Notes: generated by a model from the sequence alone, not told the origin. A DNA stretch of 12,481 nucleotides from REEP01 sp964517265 (GCA_964517265.1 CAZFBS010000064.1:1-12481), one strand, 5' to 3'; counted from the first letter of the stretch, positions 1-6,880 are shown. Made by a program: numbers and translations.

Positions 1-215
1 TCGCCGCCGGGGCCACACAGCAGCACCCGTGCCTTGGAGCCCTGCTGCAGCGCCTGCATCGTCAGCGTCATCGCCATGAGCTGGGTCTCCGGATGCGAGG
101 CGGCGAGGATGGTCACAATCGTTGGCTTTTCGGGCGTTTGGGCAATGGCGGCAGACGAGACAGCGCAACCGACACCCACTACGGCGGCCGTGAGGGCAAG
201 AGCAAAACGATTCAT
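1..215 (-). CDS. Exported DsrE-like protein, 5' part only
   Basis: This is the N-terminal 71 residues of a gene read leftward that continues beyond the left edge of the window. The ATG at 215 is preceded by AAGGA eight bases upstream. Residues 1-25 form a Sec signal peptide with a hydrophobic core and an AIA|Q cleavage site. The mature part starts with a beta-strand-like segment (TIVTILAASHPETQ), then a helix (LMAMTLTMQALQQG) and a second strand with a cysteine (ARVLLCGPGG). This strand-helix-strand order with a Cys after strand two resembles DsrE/DsrF-like small sulfur-relay folds, here in an exported form. The fold is my inference from the pattern; the C-terminal half, which would settle it, is missing. 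A TTGACA -35-like box lies upstream on the same strand. Confidence 0.6.
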   Translation of the reverse strand, partial: MNRFALALTAAVVGVGCAVSSAAIAQTPEKPTIVTILAASHPETQLMAMTLTMQALQQGSKARVLLCGPGG

Positions 216-267
216 GGCGATGATCCTTATGTCTGATGGGCGCGCGCAGATCGCGGCGTCGCCATCC

Positions 268-295
268 ATCGTCGCGACCGCGCGGAGGTTGTCAA
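268..295 (-). promoter_or_regulatory. Possible promoter of the DsrE-like gene
   Basis: On the minus strand a perfect TTGACA -35 hexamer lies at 295-290. A weak -10 candidate, GACGAT at 273-268 (three of six consensus bases), follows after a 16-base spacer. Transcription would start about 45-50 bases before the ATG at 215. The -10 is poor, so this is a tentative call. The rest of the 216-461 divergent gap shows no other convincing site; I found no clear promoter for the plus-strand gene at 462. Confidence 0.3.
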
Positions 296-461
296 CGCCC
301 TTCGCGGCATCTCGGGCACAGTGGCCTTTGGAATGATACAGGGAGCCGCGCTTGCCCCTTGCCGCTGTGCATCGGAAGGTGGATGGTGCGGCCTTGGTGT
401 TCAACCGGCGAACAGCATGACAGCAATCGGCTGGCAACGCGGACAAGAAAGGATCGGGTTG

Positions 462-851
462 ATGGGTACACTGGATTGGAAATGGATCGGCATCGGCGTC
501 TTGATCATGGTCGCGCTGAACATCGTGGCGGCATTTCTTCTAGCGCTGATCCTGGGGCCCCAGATCGGGGAGGTCACCACGCCCGCAGACATCACGCTGA
601 CCGGTGGGCAGATGGCTTTGGCCGCGATCGTCAACTTCCTCAGTTTCATGATCGGCGGCTTCATCGTCGGCCTCAAATCGGCGGGACGGACGATCCTGGA
701 GCCCGGCATCTCCGCAGCGATTGCGGTGATCATTGCCCTGTTGATCTCGGGCAATTTCACGATCGGCAACATGATCGCCGGCGGCCTGATCCCGTTTGCC
801 GCGGGCGTGCTCGGCGGCTGGCTCGGCGAGCGGCGGCAGGGTACGGCGTAA
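462..851 (+). CDS. Small four-helix inner-membrane protein of unknown function
   Basis: The product is 129 residues. Its predicted membrane helices are at about 8-31, 50-72, 80-97 and 100-121, with a short hydrophilic loop (about 34-48) after the first. The last three are rich in Gly and Ala and include GGFIVG and GGLIPFAAGVLGGWLG motifs, suggesting tight helix packing. The C-terminus is short and basic (GERRQGTA). The ATG at 462 was chosen because AAAGGA ends nine bases upstream and the first helix begins right after it; the reading frame is open upstream but has no comparable start. The protein is reminiscent of small TIGR04086/DUF5518-type membrane proteins, but I cannot assign a family. 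It is convergent with the AI-2E-family gene, with a 70-base gap. Confidence 0.75.
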   Translation: MGTLDWKWIGIGVLIMVALNIVAAFLLALILGPQIGEVTTPADITLTGGQMALAAIVNFLSFMIGGFIVGLKSAGRTILEPGISAAIAVIIALLISGNFTIGNMIAGGLIPFAAGVLGGWLGERRQGTA

Positions 852-921
852 GCGCCCGCACTCCCTTCCCCACTGGCAATAGCGTTGGAACCTGCCACGA
901 TGCGGATCGAACGCCGCCGCG

Positions 922-2013
922 TCATGGTGCCGGCGGTAGAGCCTCTCCAGCCGGTCGGTGCTCGAATTCGCCCGGGCTCCATTCCCGCATCAGGGCATAG
1001 AGGATGGCAAGGATCGTCGGCCCGAGAAAGATGCCGATGAAACCGAATGCCATCGCCCCGCCGATGATGCCGATGAGGACAACGAGCAGCGGCAAGGCGC
1101 CGCCGCGTGAGATGAACAACGGGCGGATCACGCTGTCCACGTTGCCGACCAGCACGGCGCTCCAGGCAACGAGGAAGATCAACCACCCTGTTTCGCCCGA
1201 CCGGAACAGCCAGATCGCCGCGGGCAGCCAGACGACTGCCGCTCCGCCCGGAATAATGCCGAAGAAGCCGGTTGCAAGGCCGAGCAGGAACGGCGCGGGC
1301 ACCCCGGCCAGCCAGAATCCAAACGCGGCCAGCACCATTTGCGCGAACGCGGCGCCCATTACGCCATAAACAACGCCTTTGAGAGTGCCATGGGCGACAG
1401 CCAGCAGATGGCGGGCCCGCTCTCCCGCGACCCGGTTAAGGACATCGGTCAGGCGGTGCAACGCCGCCTCGCCGTCGCGATAGAAAAAGAACGAACAGAA
1501 GATGCTGAGAGCAAGCTGAGTGATGCCGCTACCCAAGGCCTTGGCTAGTCCGAGCAGCCACTGCCCGATCGTGCTGAGCATCTCGCGAGCCTCTTGAGGG
1601 ACGCTTCCATTGGCGGCAAGCTCCAGCCATTGTTCGTTCAACGACGCGCCGATCAGAGGGATGTCGGTGAGAAACTGCGGGGGTGGGAAGCCTTCCTGCA
1701 CGAGCGCGCGCAGGCGCTCGCCAAGGGCAGCAACGTTGTCGCTCATCGCCGTGCCGACAACGGCAAGAGGGCCGATCAGGACCACCACCAGCAGCAATGT
1801 CATGAACGCAGCGGCAAGACTGGAGCGCCCGCCGAGCTGCTGCCGGCACCAGATGAAGGCTGGCCACGTCGCGATGGTCAGGATCGCACCCCAGGCCAAG
1901 GGGGCAAGGAACGGCCGCACGATCACGAACGAGACCACGCACAGAATAATGGTGCAGATCAATGCGAATGCGATCGCGATGTAGGTGGTGCGCTGGGAGC
2001 TTTCTAAGTTCAT
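922..2013 (-). CDS. AI-2E family transporter (PerM/YdiK-type permease)
   Basis: The 363-residue product is a polytopic membrane protein of the AI-2E exporter superfamily. Hydrophobic segments lie at about 11-32, 36-56, 66-90, 160-178, 214-236, 240-270, 276-292 and 306-342. A hydrophilic region at about 91-150, between helices three and four, is typical of the family. Family signatures near the C-terminus are visible: NVDSVIRPLFIS at 291-302, followed by GIIGGAMAFGFIGIFLGPTILAI. Members export small molecules or peptides, or act in osmotic exchange; the substrate cannot be told from sequence, and the autoinducer-2 name should not be taken literally. The ATG at 2013 lacks a clear ribosome-binding site. 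An in-frame TTG at 2046 has GAGGG six bases upstream and would add 11 residues, so the true start may be 2046. It lies 99 bases downstream of the patatin gene on the same strand. Confidence 0.88.
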   Translation of the reverse strand: MNLESSQRTTYIAIAFALICTIILCVVSFVIVRPFLAPLAWGAILTIATWPAFIWCRQQLGGRSSLAAAFMTLLLVVVLIGPLAVVGTAMSDNVAALGERLRALVQEGFPPPQFLTDIPLIGASLNEQWLELAANGSVPQEAREMLSTIGQWLLGLAKALGSGITQLALSIFCSFFFYRDGEAALHRLTDVLNRVAGERARHLLAVAHGTLKGVVYGVMGAAFAQMVLAAFGFWLAGVPAPFLLGLATGFFGIIPGGAAVVWLPAAIWLFRSGETGWLIFLVAWSAVLVGNVDSVIRPLFISRGGALPLLVVLIGIIGGAMAFGFIGIFLGPTILAILYALMREWSPGEFEHRPAGEALPPAP

Positions 2014-2112
2014 TTTTGCGGCCGTGCGGGACAGAGGACTCCCCAACCATTACCCTCATTCGAGCCGATCAGATAGGTGTACACGATGTGAAAACGCTGC
2101 GGTGATCAGGCG

Positions 2113-3384
2113 TCAATACCCGGGCGGCATTTTGACCCACGGGAATCCGGCGCGAGCGAGCTCATAGCCGAGGTTGAACAGTGCGTTCATGTAGCGTTGC
2201 TCGAACGGCTCAGGCAGGGGCATATCGAAACTTTCCGGGATGAAGGCGAGGTTGAAGTCGACGCCGTCCCGCTCCGCCGTCGCATAGATGCGATAGAGGT
2301 CGCCAACGCCCTGGGTCTGGATCAATGACGAAATCGCACGCTCGGCGATGCTGAGCGTCCGCCGTTCGGTATCGGCCCAGTCGGGGTCGAGCCGGCTGTT
2401 GCGGATCACATACACCCGCCGCTCGCGACTGACCCTGGCTTTCCTTGCCACCTCGGCGAGATGCAACCGTGTCGGATAAACGAAGACCTGTGCGCTGGCG
2501 CCGCCATCAACGTGCATCTCCTGATACGGAGTCCCGTTCACAGTGACATCGATCATCGTCGGCGGAAATGCCGCGGGAATGGCGGCAGATGCCACCAGGA
2601 TGTCGTGGATCAGCTCCAGCGCCTCCGGGCGTCCGGTCGCTGCAATCTTGCCGATGTTCCACACCACCGGGCGCCGGGCATCAAGGTTGGTGGTGCCGAT
2701 TAGAAGAAGTCGCCCCTTGGCATGTTCGGCGGCGATCGCCTTCAGCATGTCCTGAGTGACGTACTTCGCGATCAGGCGGCGAAGCGGCGCGTTGTCGGCA
2801 AGCGCGTCACTGAAGAGAGCGGCGAACTGGCCGCGCTTTTTCAGCACGTCCTTCTCGCCGATGGTGGTGTAGACCGCCTTTAGCTGATGGTCATAGGCGG
2901 GTCCGAGAAAGGCGAACGGGGCAGTCAGCGCCCCTGTGCTTATTCCGGTGACGAGTTTGAACTCAGGCCGGGTGCCGGCGGCGGTCCAGCCGACAAGAAG
3001 GCCGGCGCCGAATGCTCCATTCTCCCCGCCGCCGGAGATCGCGAGAAAATTGGCAGGCGGCAGGGGCTCCTTATGGCCGGTGGCGGCGTGGAGATCCGCC
3101 TCCCGGTAATAAGCGTCGCGGGCGTCTTGTTGCAGCAGCGGCAGATCACCTTCCTGCCAGTAGCGGATGCCGGACATGTCGCCAACGACCGCCGCGGCCT
3201 GCTGCTCATTCGGGACCGCCGCAAGGCGTATGGGCGTTGAACAACCCTGGAGGGGACCAAAGAAGGTCGCAAAGATCACCATGAAAAACCAGAAGCGAAA
3301 CTGCCGGCCCCAGCGCCGCGAACCGATGGCGCGGTCGCCAGCGCTGCCGGGAATTTCCGGGTCAGGAAAAAGTCGCCATTTCAT
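2113..3384 (-). CDS. Patatin-like phospholipase, predicted lipoprotein
   Basis: The 423-residue product is a patatin-family acyl hydrolase. The oxyanion-hole motif SGGGENGAFGAG is at 117-128, the nucleophile elbow GISTG at 147-151 (Ser149), and the DGG motif of the Ser-Asp dyad at 292-295 region (Asp293). All catalytic elements are present, so it should be active on lipid acyl esters. The N-terminus has a long positively charged stretch with two Arg pairs, a hydrophobic core (FRFWFFMVIFATFFGP, about 29-44) and a lipobox LQGC ending at Cys48, so it is probably an envelope lipoprotein with an unusually long n-region. The ATG at 3384 was chosen for the GAGG ten bases upstream; an upstream in-frame extension to 3492 is open but looks non-coding. 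It sits between the 79-residue gene and the AI-2E-family gene, all on the same strand. Confidence 0.9.
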   Translation of the reverse strand: MKWRLFPDPEIPGSAGDRAIGSRRWGRQFRFWFFMVIFATFFGPLQGCSTPIRLAAVPNEQQAAAVVGDMSGIRYWQEGDLPLLQQDARDAYYREADLHAATGHKEPLPPANFLAISGGGENGAFGAGLLVGWTAAGTRPEFKLVTGISTGALTAPFAFLGPAYDHQLKAVYTTIGEKDVLKKRGQFAALFSDALADNAPLRRLIAKYVTQDMLKAIAAEHAKGRLLLIGTTNLDARRPVVWNIGKIAATGRPEALELIHDILVASAAIPAAFPPTMIDVTVNGTPYQEMHVDGGASAQVFVYPTRLHLAEVARKARVSRERRVYVIRNSRLDPDWADTERRTLSIAERAISSLIQTQGVGDLYRIYATAERDGVDFNLAFIPESFDMPLPEPFEQRYMNALFNLGYELARAGFPWVKMPPGY

Positions 3385-3567
3385 TCTCTGCGTTCCTCTG
3401 CGTTCACCCTGCGACAGAGCGCGTTCGTATATCACTCTTTCCAGAACGCCCGCTGGGAAGGGGTGACTATCTCGCCTGTTGCAGCCGCTCATCCCGCGGC
3501 GGCACGTGCGTCCTTGACTTTAGGGCCTTTAACAGCGGTCCGTCTCGGCTCTGATCTTTCCTGGTTT

Positions 3568-3807
3568 TCACCGCGCGCCGAGTTCAGCCAGAATCTCGGC
3601 CTGGAGCTCGGCCAGCAGGCGGCGGAACTCCTCAATCCGCGCCGCCCGGTGGCTGTCAACTGAGCATTCCCAGTGCCGCAACGCTTCGAAGGCATCCCCA
3701 TAGTCTTCGCACAATGAGCAGAACTCCGGATCGACCAGCATGCGCTCGCGGAGCGGGTGCCGGTGCTCCGGCAACTGATCGAGGACATAATGCGCCTTGT
3801 CTGTCAC
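3568..3807 (-). CDS. Small acidic CxxC protein, hypothetical
   Basis: The 79-residue product begins with GTG at 3807, preceded by AAAGGCGGAAA on the minus strand. It has no signal peptide or membrane helix. It is charged and mostly helical: an N-terminal part with PEHRHPLRERM, a central CSLCEDYGDAFEALRHWEC segment (Cys30, Cys33, Cys48), and a C-terminal amphipathic helix RIEEFRRLLAELQAEILAEL that could form a coiled coil. I recall short proteins of this general pattern in alphaproteobacteria but know no function. The gene diverges from the TPR regulator gene at 4039 and is the first of three leftward genes. The palindromic site centred at 3922 lies 115 bases before its start. Confidence 0.7.
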   Translation of the reverse strand: MTDKAHYVLDQLPEHRHPLRERMLVDPEFCSLCEDYGDAFEALRHWECSVDSHRAARIEEFRRLLAELQAEILAELGAR

Positions 3808-3841
3808 GATTTCCGCCTTTTGCCGACCCTATGTGGCGGCG

Positions 3842-3863
3842 TGCCGCAGGCGAGCATGCGGCA
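3842..3863. repeat. Perfect 7-bp inverted repeat in the 3807 leader
   Basis: TGCCGCA (3842-3848) and TGCGGCA (3857-3863) are exact reverse complements separated by eight bases. On the minus strand this hairpin would fall 35-56 bases before the GTG at 3807, in the leader of the small CxxC gene. It has no T-run, so it is not an obvious terminator. It could be an mRNA structure or a protein-binding site. Confidence 0.45.
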
Positions 3864-3912
3864 GCCGGATCACGCAGACTGATCGCGTACGCCAAGTCAC
3901 GCCGAGGGTGGA

Positions 3913-3931
3913 GTACGTTACTGTTACCTAC
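3913..3931. promoter_or_regulatory. Operator-like palindrome, copy 1 (divergent region)
   Basis: GTACGTTAC-T-GTTACCTAC is an imperfect inverted repeat (seven of nine pairs) centred at 3922. It shares the core and both flanks (GGAG before, CTACGC after) with copies at 5938-5956 and 6862-6880. It lies 117 bases before the GTG at 4039 and 115 bases before the GTG at 3807, between two divergent genes. Relative to the plus-strand promoter at 3951-3979 it is centred near -64, a typical activator position. By its flanks it points toward the minus-strand gene, as the other two copies point toward their genes. Confidence 0.72.
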
Positions 3932-3950
3932 GCGGCAGCGGTACCCGTGA

Positions 3951-3979
3951 TGGACCGGTGCCGCACCATGCTCTATAAT
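3951..3979 (+). promoter_or_regulatory. Sigma-70-like promoter of the TPR regulator gene
   Basis: A perfect TATAAT -10 box at 3974-3979 is preceded, after exactly 17 bases, by TGGACC at 3951-3956 as a -35 element (four of six matches to TTGACA). Transcription would start near 3986, giving a leader of about 53 bases before the GTG at 4039. The AT-rich stretch CTCTATAATATTGTAA stands out in this GC-rich DNA. The weak -35 together with the upstream palindrome would suit an activated promoter. Confidence 0.6.
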
Positions 3980-4038
3980 ATTGTAAGGCTCGATGACGCT
4001 CCCAAAGAGGCCGACATCGAGGGGGAGACCACACCATC

Positions 4039-5856
4039 GTGAACGAATCAGTGGGCAACCTGGAGTCGTCGGGCGGCATCCCGACCCCTGTTGTCCAAGA
4101 GCAGCTTGAGCGCATCCTGGCCAGCCCCGATTTCGATGCACCGGAACGCAACCGGCGATTTCTGCGCTACGTCGTCGAGGAAGCACTGGCGGGGCGGGGC
4201 GAGCGGATCAAGGCTTATGGCATTGCCGTCGCTGTTTTCGACCGCGACGACAGCTTCGATGCGCAAAGCGATCCGATCGTCCGCATCGAGGCGAGCCGGC
4301 TGCGCCGGAGCCTTGAGCGCTATTACCTCCTTGCCGGCCAGAACGATCCAGTCCGCATCGAGATCCCCAAGGGCGCCTACGTGCCCGCATTCCACAGGCA
4401 GCTGACGGCGCCTTCGATCATCGCATCCGAGGCTCCGCCGCGCCGCGGCTGGCCGAAGATCGCATGGCGCCGCTTCGCACAATCCTCGCCGCACGCCGCG
4501 CTGGCCCTCGTGGTTCTCTGTGCGCTCGCTGCCATTGGCGGCCTGGTCTCCGTTTTATGGCCGGAGTCTTCTCCGGTCACCGAAACGGCGATGCAGGATC
4601 TCCGGCAAGGCCCGGCGATCCTCGTGACACCCTTCGTCGACGACAGCGAGGCGACGGCGCATCCAGCCTTGAGCCAGGGCTTCACGCGAGAGCTCATCGC
4701 GGGCCTGACCCGTTTCAATGACCTCTTCGTCTTCGGCCCGGAGACGGCGTTCCGCTTAGGGGATACCGCCGAGCCGCGAGGTGTGGCGGTGGACATGGGC
4801 GTCGACTTCATCCTGACCGGCGGCATGGCCGTATCATCGGACCGATTCCGGTTGACCGCAGCGCTGATCGAAGTAGAAAGCGGCCGATATCTGTGGTCGG
4901 GAAGGTTCGAGGGCGATCTTTCGGCCACCGAGATCATCCAGGTTCGCGACGATCTTGCGGATCAGGTCGTGCGGGAATTGGCACAGCCCTATGGCGTGAT
5001 CTTCAGTGCAAAGGCCTATGAAATTGAAGGCAAGCGGCCACAGTCGTTGACCTCCTACGAATGCGTGCTTCGTTTTTACAAATATTGGAAAACATACGAT
5101 GCTGACCTGTACGAGTCCGTCCGTGAATGCCTCGAACGGGCCGTTGTCGTCGATGAAGACTACGCCGACGCTTTTGCCAGCCTAGCGATCATCTACGCGG
5201 ACGCGTATCGGTTCCACCGCGAGCGGTCACTGGAGAGGAGCGATCCGCTGGCGCGTGCATTGCAGCTGGCTCGACGCGCCGTGGAATTGGCGCCCAACTC
5301 CACGCACAGCTACCACGCTCTCCACCTCGTCTACTGGCTGATGAACGACGTCGAACGGAGCCTTGAAGCGGCGGAACGAGGGCTTGCCCTCAATCCCAAC
5401 GACACCGCGCTGATGGCCGATCTCGGCCTGCGCTATTGCATCAGGGCGCAATGGGACCAGGGGCTGCCTCTCGTCCGGCAGGCGTATGCGCGCAACCCTG
5501 GCCAGTCCGGGCAGTACCGCATCGCCCTGTTCCTGCATCACTACATCAATGGGCAATACGAAGAAGCGTTGGCCGAGGCAAAGAAAGTCGAGGCTCGCGG
5601 CATCATTTACAACCATATCGTCTTGGCCATGGCCTACGCACGGTTGGGGCAGACGCAGGAGGCGACTGCCGAGCTCGCCCGGATCTTGGCAATCGATCCG
5701 GTCTATGGCAATCACGTGATTGCGGATCTGCAAAAACGGAACTTGCACCCGGACTTGATCGAGACGGTGGTCGACGGCCTGCGAGCCGCGGGCCTTGCCG
5801 TCGACGGCAGCCCGACGCCCGAAGACTCGCAAGCGTCTGCCGACCCGCCCACCTGA
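4039..5856 (+). CDS. Membrane-anchored TolB-like/TPR protein with N-terminal DNA-binding-like domain
   Basis: The product is 605 residues. Residues about 18-118 form a cytoplasmic domain with LERILASPDFDAPERNRRFLRYVVEEAL, then AQSDPIVRIEASRLRRSLERYY (recognition-helix-like) and RIEIPKGAYVPAF (wing-like hairpin). This resembles winged-helix domains at the front of CadC/ToxR-like and cyclase-like proteins. A single transmembrane helix follows at about 152-174. Residues about 190-315 resemble the TolB/FlgO-like domain (ILVTPFVDD, a GGMAVSSDRFRLTAALIEVESGRYLWSGRFEG segment in two parts), and about 355-560 are TPR helices (for example AFASLAIIYADAYRF, ARRAVELAPN, AAERGLALNPND, ELARILAIDP). The C-terminal part should be periplasmic. 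There is no cyclase catalytic domain. The GTG start is set by GGGGGAG about 11 bases upstream and the start of homologous-looking sequence. It is probably monocistronic. The DNA-binding role is inferred from sequence pattern only. Confidence 0.85.
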   Translation: MNESVGNLESSGGIPTPVVQEQLERILASPDFDAPERNRRFLRYVVEEALAGRGERIKAYGIAVAVFDRDDSFDAQSDPIVRIEASRLRRSLERYYLLAGQNDPVRIEIPKGAYVPAFHRQLTAPSIIASEAPPRRGWPKIAWRRFAQSSPHAALALVVLCALAAIGGLVSVLWPESSPVTETAMQDLRQGPAILVTPFVDDSEATAHPALSQGFTRELIAGLTRFNDLFVFGPETAFRLGDTAEPRGVAVDMGVDFILTGGMAVSSDRFRLTAALIEVESGRYLWSGRFEGDLSATEIIQVRDDLADQVVRELAQPYGVIFSAKAYEIEGKRPQSLTSYECVLRFYKYWKTYDADLYESVRECLERAVVVDEDYADAFASLAIIYADAYRFHRERSLERSDPLARALQLARRAVELAPNSTHSYHALHLVYWLMNDVERSLEAAERGLALNPNDTALMADLGLRYCIRAQWDQGLPLVRQAYARNPGQSGQYRIALFLHHYINGQYEEALAEAKKVEARGIIYNHIVLAMAYARLGQTQEATAELARILAIDPVYGNHVIADLQKRNLHPDLIETVVDGLRAAGLAVDGSPTPEDSQASADPPT

Positions 5857-5907
5857 CGCGACGGGCGCCCTGTTCTATTCACGACCATGAAACCCGGTTT
5901 CGCCTTC

Positions 5908-5934
5908 GTGGCCTGTAAGGCACACCTTGGCCAC
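5908..5934. terminator. Bulged hairpin after the TPR gene, terminator-like
   Basis: GTGGCC (5908-5913) pairs with GGCCAC (5929-5934), and AAGG (5917-5920) pairs with CCTT (5925-5928). This gives a ten-pair stem with a three-base bulge and a CACA tetraloop. It begins 52 bases after the TGA ending at 5856. No T-run follows, so it is not a classical intrinsic terminator; it may stop or protect the 3' end, or be part of the control region, since palindrome copy 2 starts only four bases later. Confidence 0.4.
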
Positions 5935-5937
5935 TGC

Positions 5938-5956
5938 GTAGTTTACCGTAACGTGC
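5938..5956. promoter_or_regulatory. Operator-like palindrome, copy 2 (SYLF gene)
   Basis: GTAGTTTAC-C-GTAACGTGC is the most degenerate of the three copies, centred at 5947 and 140 bases before the ATG at 6087. Preceding GCGTAG and following GCTCCC match copy 3 in place, and the alignment to copy 3 continues to AGACC at 5981-5985. The 5857-6086 gap also holds a hairpin, a short leader ORF and an inverted repeat, all reported separately; I see no clear sigma-70 promoter in it, although TTGTCA at 5976-5981 could serve as a -35 box. Confidence 0.68.
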
Positions 5957-6025
5957 TCCCCATGTGGCGGCGTTCTTGTCAGACCAACCTGATCATGCCG
6001 ACGCCTTCCGGTTAAGGACGCGCCG

Positions 6026-6057
6026 ATGCGTCGATCACCCGTTCCATTATGACGGGT
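6026..6057 (+). promoter_or_regulatory. Leader ORF and hairpin before the SYLF gene
   Basis: An ATG at 6026 has AAGGA seven bases upstream and opens an eight-codon ORF (MRRSPVPL) ending with TGA at 6050-6052. Overlapping its end, ACCCGT (6037-6042) and ACGGGT (6052-6057) form a perfect six-pair inverted repeat with a nine-base loop. Such an arrangement could couple leader translation to leader folding, but no attenuator-type alternative structure or T-run is evident. It may be coincidental. Confidence 0.3.
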
Positions 6058-6086
6058 CTTAATCAGATTAACTTTGGAGTAACGTG

Positions 6087-6773
6087 ATGCGATTTCATGG
6101 GCTGAAGTTTGGTTGCCTAGCCATTGTTCTCTTGTTCGGATTGGGGGCAAGCCCGGCGCGAGCCGAGGTCGACGCCGAGCAACAGGCCACGGTGAACAAG
6201 GCGGTCGATACCGTGAAGCGGTTTGCCGCCGATCCCGACATGCAGTGGTTCCGCAACAACATCGGCAAGGCCAAGGGCATTCTGATTGTGCCGGTGAGCG
6301 TCAAAGGCGGGTTCATCATCGGCGGCTCGGGCGGCGTCGGGGTGTTCCTGGACCGCGGCGAGGCGGACGACTGGAGCTATCCGGCATTCTATCAACTTGG
6401 CTCGATAACCTTTGGCCTTCAGGCTGGCGGCGACGTCTCCGAGATCGCGATGCTGGTGATGAGTGAGAAGGGCCGCAACGCGCTCCTGACCACGGAGTTC
6501 AAGCTGGGCGGCGACGTCAGCGTGGCGGCCGGCCCGGTCGGGGCCGGAGCGAAGGCGCTAACCGCCGATGTGGTCGCCTTCTCGCGTACGAAAGGAGGCG
6601 TTTTCGCCGGCCTCAACGTTGAAGGTAGCGTCGTCAATCCGAAGGAGAACTGGAACAGCCTCTACTACGGCCAGCCTGTCACCCCGAACCAAATCCTGGT
6701 GAGCCGGACGGTAACGAACCCGAACGCCGACGCGCTCCGGGCGGCCGTGGCCGCGGCCGCCGGGGCCAGGTAA
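6087..6773 (+). CDS. Exported SYLF-domain (Ysc84-type) lipid-binding protein
   Basis: The 228-residue product has a Sec signal peptide (residues 1-26, cleavage ARA|EV) followed by a SYLF domain over most of the mature chain. Typical features are AKGILIVPVSVKGGFIIGG (62-80), GVGVFLDRG, the aromatic WSYPAFYQLGSITFGLQAGG region (96-115), VMSEKGRNALL (124-134) and the Gly-rich C-terminal repeats GGDVSVAAGPVGAG and GGVFAGLNVEGS. SYLF proteins bind phospholipids, phosphoinositides in eukaryotes; bacterial exported members are of unclear role and are presumed to act at the envelope. The ATG at 6087 follows GGAG with seven-base spacing; the GTG one codon earlier is less likely. Cys10 lies inside the signal core and is not a lipobox. 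The gene stands alone, with palindrome copy 2 upstream and copy 3 downstream. Confidence 0.92.
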   Translation: MRFHGLKFGCLAIVLLFGLGASPARAEVDAEQQATVNKAVDTVKRFAADPDMQWFRNNIGKAKGILIVPVSVKGGFIIGGSGGVGVFLDRGEADDWSYPAFYQLGSITFGLQAGGDVSEIAMLVMSEKGRNALLTTEFKLGGDVSVAAGPVGAGAKALTADVVAFSRTKGGVFAGLNVEGSVVNPKENWNSLYYGQPVTPNQILVSRTVTNPNADALRAAVAAAAGAR

Positions 6774-6794
6774 CTTCAGCGAACTCACAGATGG

Positions 6795-6852
6795 AGGCGG
6801 CGCGACTTCCCCGGACATGGAGTTGGCCCCCGGTCATCTTCTGCCGCCGCCT
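6795..6852. repeat. Long-range GC inverted repeat after the SYLF gene
   Basis: AGGCGGCG (6795-6802) and CGCCGCCT (6845-6852) are perfect reverse complements separated by 42 bases. The structure starts 22 bases after the SYLF stop codon and ends nine bases before palindrome copy 3. It could act as a factor-dependent termination or 3'-end structure separating the SYLF gene from the following operon. No T-run is present. Confidence 0.35.
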
Positions 6853-6861
6853 GAGGGGCGC

Positions 6862-6880
6862 GTAGGTTACCGTAACATAC
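6862..6880. promoter_or_regulatory. Operator-like palindrome, copy 3 (six-gene operon)
   Basis: GTAGGTTAC-C-GTAACATAC is the best copy, with eight of nine positions paired, centred at 6871 and 123 bases before the ATG at 6994. It heads the six-gene operon 6994-12481. The spacing to the start codon and the flanks match the other two copies. I could not identify convincing -35 and -10 boxes in 6881-6993. Confidence 0.72.

Noticed and set aside
874..897. TGGCA...TGCCA inverted repeat between the convergent genes, considered as a bidirectional terminator.
   Set aside because: Only five pairs with a 14-base loop and no T-run on either strand.
236..1186. Long open frames overlapping the small membrane protein gene and the end of the transporter gene on both strands.
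   Set aside because: Their translations are Arg/His/Pro-rich with low-complexity GC-driven composition, lack plausible starts, and overlap better-supported genes.
2014..2046. TTG start at 2046 for the AI-2E-family gene, with GAGGG six bases upstream.
   Set aside because: Kept as an alternative only; the ATG at 2013 gives a family-like N-terminus directly before the first helix, though its ribosome-binding site is poor.
3950..4042. 30-codon ORF ending as GTGA at the start of the 605-residue gene.
   Set aside because: It spans the predicted -35 and -10 boxes, so it would not be on the transcript from that promoter, and it lacks a ribosome-binding site.
6114..6116. Cys10 of the SYLF protein as a lipoprotein site.
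   Set aside because: It lies at the start of the hydrophobic core, not after it, and a clear ARA|EV signal peptidase I site follows.
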